Origin: Vibrio rumoiensis
GTDB taxonomy: Bacteria; Pseudomonadota; Gammaproteobacteria; Enterobacterales; Vibrionaceae
DNA: 64,000 nucleotides
Reading direction: 5' to 3'
NCBI RefSeq assembly: GCF_002218045.2
Contig: NZ_AP018685.1
Coordinates: forward strand, 558,001-622,000
In this document: positions 20,701-27,123 of the stretch, piece by piece
Layout: the number at the start of each line of letters is the position of its first letter
Position numbering within the stretch: position 1 is the first letter of the stretch
The notes under the pieces: generated by a model
Databases searched by the model: none
Told to the model about the DNA's origin: nothing
The model's input: only the letters and a program-made list of their open reading frames with translations
Translations under genes and position numbers: made by a program

Positions 20701-21457
20701 GGCAAAACGTTTATACGATGATGCCAATGTTTTCTTAGACCAAATTGAACAAGAGGGAATTCTTAAAGCTAGCGGTATGTGTGGCATGTTCCCAGCCAAT
20801 AGCGTGGGGGATGATATAGAAGTGTATTCGGATGAATCTCGTACAGAGGTCATTAAAGTTTTACACAATTTACGCCAGCAAACCGAAAAGCCAAAAGGTC
20901 CGAACTATTGTTTATCCGATTACATTGCCCCGAAAGACAGCGGTAAAGCAGATTGGATCGGCGGCTTTGCCGTAACCGGTGGTATTGGTGAGCGTGAATT
21001 AGCGGATTCTTATAAAGCGCAAGGCGATGACTTTAACGCCATTATGATCCAAGCGGTAGCTGACCGATTAGCCGAAGCATTTGCTGAATATATGCATGAG
21101 CAAGTACGTAAAGATATTTGGGGTTATGCAGCGGATGAGAACTTAACCAATAATGATTTGATTCGTGAAAAATACCAAGGTATTCGCCCAGCCCCTGGTT
21201 ATCCTGCTTGCCCAGAACATACCGAAAAAGGCAGCTTGTGGGAGCTTTTAAAAGTAGAAGAAACCATCGGCATGTCTTTGACCACGAGTTATGCGATGTG
21301 GCCGGGTGCCTCCGTTTCTGGTTGGTATTTCTCACACCCTGATTCTCGTTACTTTGCGATTGCGCAGATCCAACAAGATCAAGCAGAAGAGTATGCACAG
21401 CGTAAAGGGTGGGATGAAGTCGAAATGGAGAAATGGTTAGGGCCGAATTTGAGCTAA
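17759..21457 (+). CDS. metH: Cobalamin-dependent methionine synthase
   Basis: Transfers the methyl of 5-methyltetrahydrofolate to homocysteine through cobalamin. 1232 residues, full length (E. coli 1227). Modules in order: homocysteine-binding barrel (~15-335) with zinc cysteines in GLNCALG and GGCCGTTPEHI; pterin-binding barrel (~360-630); B12 cap and B12-binding domain with the DVHDIGKN axial histidine (~765); SAM-binding reactivation domain (~905-1232, RPAPGYPACPEH). The start is GTG at 17759, with AAAGAGG upstream. Confidence 0.98.
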   Translation: MAGSSNSHRSEIKHQIQTLLKSRILLIDGGMGTMIQSHQLQENDYRGERFADWHSDLKGNNDLLVLTQPQLIKKIHSDYLAAGADILETNTFNSTTIAMADYDMESLSAEINFAAAKLAREAADEWTAKTPEKPRFVAGVLGPTNRTCSISPDVNDPGFRNVTFDELVVAYSESTRALIDGGADIIMIETIFDTLNAKACAFAVLSVFDELGFKLPVMISGTITDASGRTLSGQTTEAFYNAMRHVEPLSFGLNCALGPDELRQYVEELSRISESHVSAHPNAGLPNAFGEYDLEPREMAKHIQEWAESGFLNMVGGCCGTTPEHIRQMARVVEGVKPRALPELPKACRLSGLEPLTIDKDSLFVNVGERTNVTGSAKFKRLIVEEQYDEALDVAREQVANGAQIIDINMDEGMLDAKACMERFLNLCASEPEISKVPIMVDSSKWDVIEAGLKCVQGKGIVNSISMKEGVENFIEQAKLIRRYGAAVIVMAFDEVGQADTRERKTEICTKAYRILVDEIGFPPEDIIFDPNIFAVATGIDEHNNYAVDFIEAVGDIKRDLPYAMISGGVSNVSFSFRGNNYVREAIHAVFLYHCFKRGMDMGIVNAGQLEIYDNVPEKLRNAVEDVVLNRHGNATENLLELAEEYRSNGVGKAEDPALLEWRTWEVEKRLEHALVKGITEFIVEDTEEARAKAKMPLEVIEGPLMDGMNVVGDLFGEGKMFLPQVVKSARVMKQAVAYLEPYINAEKQVGQTNGKILLATVKGDVHDIGKNIVGVVLQCNNYEIIDLGVMVPTETILKVAKEENVDIIGLSGLITPSLDEMVHVAKEMERQGFDLPLLIGGATTSKAHTAVKIEQNYSQPVVYVNNASRAVGVCSALLSDTLRPAFVEKLDIDYDRVRDQHARKRPRTKPVTLEQARENRVNIDWQAYTPPAPAKPGVHVFEHIDTAILRQYIDWTPFFLTWGLMGKYPSIFDHEEVGEEAKRLYDDANVFLDQIEQEGILKASGMCGMFPANSVGDDIEVYSDESRTEVIKVLHNLRQQTEKPKGPNYCLSDYIAPKDSGKADWIGGFAVTGGIGERELADSYKAQGDDFNAIMIQAVADRLAEAFAEYMHEQVRKDIWGYAADENLTNNDLIREKYQGIRPAPGYPACPEHTEKGSLWELLKVEETIGMSLTTSYAMWPGASVSGWYFSHPDSRYFAIAQIQQDQAEEYAQRKGWDEVEMEKWLGPNLS

Positions 21458-21470
21458 GGATGGAAAGAGC

Positions 21471-21494
21471 AGTTCCTAGTCCCTGGTCCCTAGG
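21471..21494. repeat. CTAG-rich intergenic repeat, copy 1
   Basis: TTCCTAGTCCCTGGTCCCTAGG, directly after metH. It belongs to the family also seen at 21651, 24822, 38611, 38710, 38868 and 50988. Confidence 0.7.
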
Positions 21495-21548
21495 TGGTGG
21501 AGGCTGTTAACTCTTTTTGTTTCTTTGAGCTATTTAGCAGCTAAAAAT

Positions 21549-21582
21549 AAAGGCGATGACTTATTAATAGTCATCGCCTTTA
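21549..21582. terminator. Bidirectional terminator between metH and lysC
   Basis: AAAGGCGATGAC / GTCATCGCCTTT perfect 12-base inverted repeat around a 9-base AT loop, with A/T-rich flanks on both sides. The genes are convergent. Confidence 0.85.
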
Positions 21583-21650
21583 ATCTTTCTGAATATTTGA
21601 AATTTTATTTACTGAATAAAGAAGTTAAAGCAGTTTCCTAGAGCTTCTTT

Positions 21651-21678
21651 TTCTAGGAACTAGGGACTAGCAACCTAG
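21651..21678. repeat. CTAG-rich intergenic repeat, copy 2
   Basis: TTCTAGGAACTAGGGACTAG with CAACCTAG following. It is the near-exact reverse complement of the copy at 24822-24850, so the two frame lysC and the aminotransferase as inverted repeats about 3.2 kb apart. Confidence 0.75.
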
Positions 21679-21684
21679 CTCTTT

Positions 21685-23034
21685 TTACTCAAACAACTCT
21701 CTATGTAGTACTTCTACCGCTTTTTTAGCTTCTGCTTCGCCAACTAAAAAGCACAAGTTATGAGGGCTCGCACCGTAGCAAATCATACGCAAGTTGAAAT
21801 CTTCTAACGCACCGAATACTTGTTTAGCATAACCTTTTTTAGCGCTCATTTTATTACCAATTAGTGCTACTAGGCTGAGGTTATATTCCACTTCAACTAA
21901 GCACAATTGCTCTAATTCTGCTTTGACATCGGCAGGTAGCTCGGGCGCTTGGCCAGAGGTGTTGGTTTGGTCGAGTGTCAATGATACGCTAACTTCAGAA
22001 GTGGTGATCAAATCAACGGAAATTTGATACTTCGCGAGAATATTAAATACCTGTGCCAAAAAGCCGTAAGTTTGGAACATATCAGGGCTACGCAGCGTGA
22101 CCATGGTCTGGTTGTTACGTAAGGCTAGGGCGCGAAATAGTGGGGCACTTTCAACTTGTTTACGAATCCAAGTGCCGCCTTTTTCTGGTTCGCGAGAAGA
22201 ACCGACGAATACAGGGATCTGGTGGCGAAGCGCAGGAAGAAGTGTCGATGGGTGCAAAATTTTCGCACCAAAATTCGCCATTTCAGACGCTTCACTAAAG
22301 CTGATTTCAGGAATCGGTGTTGCTTTCGGTGCTATACGAGGATCGGTGGTGTAAATACCTGGTACATCTGTCCAGATTTCCAAACCAGAAGCCTTTACCG
22401 CTTCGGCAATGAGCGCCGCACTATAATCACTGCCACCACGACCAAGCGTTGTCGTGTTACCTTCCACATCACTACCAATAAAACCTTGAGTGACCACAAC
22501 ATGTTGCTGGCAAAGTGGGTAAAGTTTTTGTTGTGCTAGAGCTGATATATCGGCAATAACCGGTTCTGCTTTGCCGTGATCTGAGTTGGTACGTAATACT
22601 TCACGAATATCAAATCGAACAGCGTTAATACCGCGCTCAATCATTAGCTGAGTTAAAATGTGAGTCGACATTAATTCACCGCAAGCAACGATGTGATCGG
22701 TGAGTTTATCGCCCGATTGAAAAGAAGCCGCTTCAGCCATACTGGAAAGAGTGGTTAAAATAGTATCGATCGAATATCTGGTTTTTTCTTGTTCGGAAAA
22801 TTGTTCGATGATGCTGTAATGAATCGCACGAACTTTGTCCAAGATAGCTTGGCGATCATCGGGATTTTGTACCCCAAGTGCTAGCTCAACTAATAGATTT
22901 GTTACACCAGAACAAGCACTACTGACAACCAATTTTGTTGACGGGTTATCTTCAATAATGGCGGCACAGCGGCTCATTGCTTCGAAATTGGCCACGCTGG
23001 TGCCACCAAACTTTGCTACGTTAAATGCGCTCAC
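21685..23034 (-). CDS. lysC: Lysine-sensitive aspartate kinase III
   Basis: Phosphorylates aspartate at the head of the lysine/threonine/methionine pathway. 449 residues from a GTG at 23034, placed by the conserved KFGGTS motif at residues 8-13 and GGGAG upstream. The frame is open further to 23136, but that extension lies in the leader. The kinase domain (~1-290) is followed by two ACT regulatory domains (~310-449) that bind lysine. A lysine riboswitch precedes it, which agrees with the LysC identity rather than ThrA or MetL. Confidence 0.95.
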   Translation of the reverse strand: MSAFNVAKFGGTSVANFEAMSRCAAIIEDNPSTKLVVSSACSGVTNLLVELALGVQNPDDRQAILDKVRAIHYSIIEQFSEQEKTRYSIDTILTTLSSMAEAASFQSGDKLTDHIVACGELMSTHILTQLMIERGINAVRFDIREVLRTNSDHGKAEPVIADISALAQQKLYPLCQQHVVVTQGFIGSDVEGNTTTLGRGGSDYSAALIAEAVKASGLEIWTDVPGIYTTDPRIAPKATPIPEISFSEASEMANFGAKILHPSTLLPALRHQIPVFVGSSREPEKGGTWIRKQVESAPLFRALALRNNQTMVTLRSPDMFQTYGFLAQVFNILAKYQISVDLITTSEVSVSLTLDQTNTSGQAPELPADVKAELEQLCLVEVEYNLSLVALIGNKMSAKKGYAKQVFGALEDFNLRMICYGASPHNLCFLVGEAEAKKAVEVLHRELFE

Positions 23035-23159
23035 GGCATTGTCTCCCAATATACTCAAATAAGGCCTATTTATAGGCAAACGTCCAATGTTGAAGAGAGA
23101 TTTCTTAGAGCAGGGAAATACATAGAAGTGAATCACTAGAATCGTGTGACCATGTAAAT

Positions 23160-23340
23160 CTTAGAAGCTCTTCACTAAGCTAAGCACTTAGTGACAGTTG
23201 TCAGGATTCAACCTGAGCAACCGATGTGATAAATTTCCGAGCATTTATCCATCTCGGCGTAACTCCCCCTGAATGACAAGTTTAGGATCTCGGGATCCAC
23301 TGGTCATCTACCTGGGTTACGCTCCTCTTCCGAACGATGA
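23160..23340 (-). promoter_or_regulatory. Lysine riboswitch (L box) controlling lysC
   Basis: Read on the minus strand, the leader shows the conserved lysine-aptamer segments in order: AGAGGAGCGTAACC, AGGTAGATGACCAGTGGA, GGGGGAGTTACGCCGAGATGG, then GTTGCTCAGGTTGAATCCTGACAAC (23194-23218) and a closing CACTAAG / CTTAGTG hairpin. The CGTAAC / GTTACG pairing is as in gammaproteobacterial lysC aptamers. An expression platform lies between 23035 and 23160. Boundaries are approximate. Confidence 0.9.
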
Positions 23341-23401
23341 GATTTCAGTGGTTGAAATCATCATCAAAGTTCAACCATATCCTATGGCTGAAGGAGTCTA
23401 C

Positions 23402-23430
23402 ATTGAACGTTGTTGTATTAAAAAAGTCAA
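23402..23430 (-). promoter_or_regulatory. Candidate lysC promoter
   Basis: On the minus strand, TTGACT (23430-23425) and TTCAAT (23407-23402) are separated by 17 bases, upstream of the riboswitch. Confidence 0.5.
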
Positions 23431-23471
23431 TCACTGAAAGGTGATGGAGCGAGATTTTTTTTACGGTTGAT

Positions 23472-23503
23472 TTGTCGACAATAATAATTAAAACTGTACA
23501 CAA
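23472..23503 (+). promoter_or_regulatory. Paired palindromic sites before the aminotransferase
   Basis: TTGTCGACAA (23472-23481) is a perfect 10-base palindrome. CTGTACACAA (23494-23503) is a weaker one with the same outer half-sites, its start 22 bases further on. The TTGT-N2-ACAA pattern resembles operators of GntR-family repressors. The regulator is unknown. Confidence 0.4.
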
Positions 23504-23693
23504 TTAGTTGAGGGGGCTCACAGCTTTATTTACCATTAATGAGGACTCCTTCTAGGCATGGTAGTTTTACCGTAGCTTGCACATATTTAAGCACACCAAT
23601 TTTGCTAATGTTATCTATGCTATTTCCCAAAAGTAGCGATAGAGTCGTGGCACTAGTGAATGATAATTATGGAATATACCATTAAGGATAATT

Positions 23694-24815
23694 ATGACTA
23701 TTCAGCGCTTTTTCCCACCTCGTCGAATTTTAATGGGCCCAGGTCCTTCTGATATTTCATCGGATGTTTTACAAGCATTAAGTCGTCCAACGGTTGGCCA
23801 CTTAGATCCTCTGTTTATCGGCATGATGGATGAAGTGAAAACGTTGCTTAAGTATGCTTTTCAAACCGACAATGATTTTACGATTCCGGTTTCAGCTCCC
23901 GGCAGTGCGGGGATGGAAGCCTGTTTTGTGAACTTGATTGAACCGGGCGATAAAGTCATTATTTGCCGTAATGGTGTGTTTGGTGAGCGGATGCGTGAGA
24001 ACGCGATTCGTAGCGGCGCCCAAGTGGTGCTGGTAGATGATGAATGGGGTAAACCAGTCAGTGTTGAGAAAGTGGCGGCAGCCTTTGCTGAAAACTCGGA
24101 TGCGAAAATTTTAGCCTTTGTTCACGCGGAAACCTCTACGGGGGCATTAAGTGATGCACAAGCGCTATCTAAAATCGCTAAGCAATATAATGCGCTAACG
24201 ATTGTCGATGCTGTGACATCATTAGGTGGTGTGCCATTGAAAGTCGATGAATGGCAGTTAGATGCGGTGTATTCCGGTAGCCAAAAATGTTTATCATGTG
24301 TACCGGGTTTGTCACCCATTACTTTTTCACCTAAAGCCATTGCAAAGATCCAAGCACGCACGACGCCTGTTCAAAGTTGGTTTTTAGACCAAAGCTTAGT
24401 GCTTGGTTACTGGAGTGGTGAAGGAAAACGAAGCTATCACCATACTGCACCAGTGAATAGTCTCTATGCACTGCATGAAGCTTTGCTTGGTTTGTATAAT
24501 GAAGGGCTAGAAAATGCCTGGCAACGTCATGCCGATATGCACCAGAAACTAAAACAAGGTCTTGAACAATTAGGTTTTAAATATGTGGTAGATGAAGAAT
24601 GTCGCTTGCCGCAGTTGAATTCTGTTTATTTGCCAGAAGGTCTAGATGATACCAATACTCGTCAACATCTATTGAATGAATACAATCTTGAAGTTGGTGG
24701 TGGATTAGGAGCATTGGCTGGTAAAGTTTGGCGGATTGGCCTCATGGGGTATAGCGCAAAAAGTGAAAATGTGGCGTTGTGTTTGAAGGCGTTGCAAGAG
24801 ACGATAGGGAAATGA
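23694..24815 (+). CDS. Class V aminotransferase (alanine/serine-glyoxylate type)
   Basis: PLP enzyme of 373 residues, fold type I. The cofactor lysine is Lys198 in YSGSQKCLS. Asp172 (IVDAVTSLGG) sits where the pyridine nitrogen is bound, and MGPGPSDIS at the N-terminus is typical of the AGXT/serine-pyruvate group. The likely reaction is transamination between alanine or serine and glyoxylate. The exact substrate is not settled; related enzymes act on 2-aminoethylphosphonate. It stands alone, divergent from lysC. Confidence 0.85.
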   Translation: MTIQRFFPPRRILMGPGPSDISSDVLQALSRPTVGHLDPLFIGMMDEVKTLLKYAFQTDNDFTIPVSAPGSAGMEACFVNLIEPGDKVIICRNGVFGERMRENAIRSGAQVVLVDDEWGKPVSVEKVAAAFAENSDAKILAFVHAETSTGALSDAQALSKIAKQYNALTIVDAVTSLGGVPLKVDEWQLDAVYSGSQKCLSCVPGLSPITFSPKAIAKIQARTTPVQSWFLDQSLVLGYWSGEGKRSYHHTAPVNSLYALHEALLGLYNEGLENAWQRHADMHQKLKQGLEQLGFKYVVDEECRLPQLNSVYLPEGLDDTNTRQHLLNEYNLEVGGGLGALAGKVWRIGLMGYSAKSENVALCLKALQETIGK

Positions 24816-24821
24816 AAATAG

Positions 24822-24853
24822 GGGGCTAGGTTGCTAGTCCCTAGTTTCTAGAA
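24822..24853. repeat. CTAG-rich intergenic repeat, copy 3
   Basis: CTAGGTTGCTAGTCCCTAGT followed by TTCTAGAAG; inverted partner of the copy at 21651-21678. Confidence 0.75.
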
Positions 24854-24913
24854 GAGTTTTTTTGTAGCTCGGACGCTTCTTTATTACTTTCATTAGAGGG
24901 TAAATTTAATAAC

Positions 24914-25006
24914 GTCATTCCAAAAGTGAGGAACGAACTGTTTGGAATCTCCTAATGGTGGCTGGAGATCCTGAACTGCGCTCCTACGTCGCTTTTCAGG
25001 ATGACG
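24914..25006. repeat. Long hairpin repeat, copy 1
   Basis: A ~93-base imperfect inverted repeat starting GTCATTCC and ending CTTTTCAGGATGAC. The two arms (about 40 bases each) can fold on each other. The same unit occurs at 37110. It lies between the aminotransferase and the oligosaccharyltransferase gene; the rest of 24816-25131 holds only this and the CTAG repeat. Confidence 0.75.
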
Positions 25007-25131
25007 ATTTTCCCTACCAATTAATAGATTTGGACAACGAGCGAAGGGAAATCCTGCGTTCATTGTCCATTTTTATATTGTAGAGAGCTCCAGAGTGCAC
25101 ATCTAGGAGCTCGTTATTAGGAGCTAGAGAC

Positions 25132-26907
25132 CTATTCTTCTTTAGCCGTTGCCTCTGCCCTTGAAACCCTTTCCTCTGGTGGAATATAGCGGATCTTAGA
25201 AAAGTCTTGGTTTGGGAATAAGAAACTCGCTTCTTTACGTACTTCTTCTGCTTTTCTGTTATCGCCAACAGCTTGGTAAGCCGCAATTAATTTTGAATAA
25301 AATGCAGCTCTTGGTTTGCGTTTGATGACTTGCGTTGCCCAATCAATATAAGGTTGGATGTACTCTGGCTTACCTAAATGTAGGCCGATATTGAGCTGAG
25401 TGCTATAAACGTCCCAATCAAATCGATCCTTCCAAACACTCGGATTAGTGACTTGATTTAATAAGTCAGGGTTGATTGGTCTAGTGTATTCAAAGCGGCT
25501 CAGTACATTATTAGTATGTAGCGCTGTGATCATAAAAAAGCCTGTAATGATCGGAATGAGCAGGGACAATACGCTCAGTAAGCTTTTACTGATTTTACTA
25601 AAGTTAATGACTTGGTATGGCGCGGTTAATTGGTCAACCCAGTAAATGAGTATGATGAAAATAATCCAGTGAATAGCTGAATGATAAAACGGATACTCAA
25701 GTTGGGTATGCAACACGATCGGGAAGAATAAAGCGATTAACGCTAAACGTGTCCCAGATTGCGATTTTCTGACCTTTCGAAATACGGCTAAAGCGGCAAT
25801 TAACAGGCCTAATATCGATATTATTCCGCCTTCAACTGCCCAATATAAGATTTCATTATGTGGATGATCCATCGAAGGTAATCCTGGGTGATAACTAGGA
25901 TTCAGTTGGTGCTGTCTTGCGGTGTAAACCATATAAGCAGGTTCAAACTTACCATAACCATAACCGGTGAGAGGTTTCTCAATGACCATATCTAATGTTT
26001 GTGGAAAGGTATAACGACGTGGGCTTTCTAAGTTTGATTTTTTAGCGATTAAATCATTTCCACCATTAGCCGTCGCTAAAGTATAACCACCGGCTAGGCC
26101 TAAAATGACAGAGATCATCCACAATGTCATGACGCGTTTTGGTAAGAACTTCATCAAATATGGAATCAGCAATAGAGTTGAGACCGTTGCGCCTAACCAA
26201 CCAGTTCGAGATGCGAGAACCCATAACAACGGAATTGTGATTATCGGCATGAGTAATAACAAAATAGAAAAGGCTTTATTCAGTGTGACATTGCTTTGTT
26301 TCTGTCTCGCCAGTAGATAAGAAGAGACGGCTAGCCCTGTTGCGAAAAAGCTTGCGGTGACGTTTGGTTGTTGGAAAATCGCAAACGGACGGTTTTGCTC
26401 GGTGTTATAACCGAATGAATTACCAGGTTCTAAAAATAAGTATTGGAAGTAGCCATAAGCAGCCTCGATACACACTGCACCCACAATGAAAAAGAGTAGG
26501 GTTTGTTTTTGTTTAATCGACAGTGGATATTGATGCAAAATGACGAGGAGAAGCCAACCTGCCCATAACCCAATTAGGCGTAATATGGAATCTTGAATAT
26601 TCGCGTTTGAATAAAACACTGGAATCGTCAAAATCACACAAACAACCAGCATTGAGATAATCAGCGAAGTCACACGAAGTACTCGTTGATTCGCAATCGC
26701 GTATAAGCCGATACCAAAACTGACACTTAATGCTAACCAAGTCGTGTTATTAAATGATAACGCGAGGCCAGCACCTCCAGGGTTAGGCTGAAAAAAATGC
26801 ATGGCAAGTAAGAAAACAACTCCGAGTGACCAAAGAAAAGGTTTTGCCAATATATTGGGTTCAGATACCTTTTCAAGCTTAGTGCCTTGGATGTGTAAAG
26901 TTGCCAT
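25132..26907 (-). CDS. pglL: PglL-type O-oligosaccharyltransferase
   Basis: Integral inner-membrane enzyme that moves a lipid-linked glycan en bloc to Ser/Thr of periplasmic proteins, classically type IV pilins. 591 residues: about 11-12 membrane segments (~25-450), a Wzy_C-type loop with the HPHNE motif after SYHPGLPSMD (~323), and a soluble C-terminal part with TPR-like helices (~480-590). The V. cholerae homologue sits at the same place next to uvrA. An O-antigen ligase (WaaL) is the alternative, but context and the C-terminal extension favour PglL. Confidence 0.8.
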   Translation of the reverse strand: MATLHIQGTKLEKVSEPNILAKPFLWSLGVVFLLAMHFFQPNPGGAGLALSFNNTTWLALSVSFGIGLYAIANQRVLRVTSLIISMLVVCVILTIPVFYSNANIQDSILRLIGLWAGWLLLVILHQYPLSIKQKQTLLFFIVGAVCIEAAYGYFQYLFLEPGNSFGYNTEQNRPFAIFQQPNVTASFFATGLAVSSYLLARQKQSNVTLNKAFSILLLLMPIITIPLLWVLASRTGWLGATVSTLLLIPYLMKFLPKRVMTLWMISVILGLAGGYTLATANGGNDLIAKKSNLESPRRYTFPQTLDMVIEKPLTGYGYGKFEPAYMVYTARQHQLNPSYHPGLPSMDHPHNEILYWAVEGGIISILGLLIAALAVFRKVRKSQSGTRLALIALFFPIVLHTQLEYPFYHSAIHWIIFIILIYWVDQLTAPYQVINFSKISKSLLSVLSLLIPIITGFFMITALHTNNVLSRFEYTRPINPDLLNQVTNPSVWKDRFDWDVYSTQLNIGLHLGKPEYIQPYIDWATQVIKRKPRAAFYSKLIAAYQAVGDNRKAEEVRKEASFLFPNQDFSKIRYIPPEERVSRAEATAKEE

Positions 26908-27053
26908 GTAAAGTACAGCCTCTAGATATTTTAGTTCTATATGAGTGTCTTATATTAACATTATTTGTGCGAAATGGATGACGAAAAATACCTACGGCGA
27001 GGCCGTTTAAGATAAGGTTAGCTTCCAATATTGCAATTTAAGTGTTGTGATAA

Positions 27054-27102
27054 TAAAAGAGAATTGATAAATGCAAGGTAAGCATCAATCAACTCTCTTT
27101 TC
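27054..27102 (-). terminator. Terminator downstream of uvrA
   Basis: Arms AAAAGAGAATTGAT and ATCAATCAACTCTCTTTT pair imperfectly around a ~15-base loop. On the minus strand this is followed by TTTTATTATC. Confidence 0.6.
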
Positions 27103-27123
27103 GGTTTAGTATTAACGACTAGG

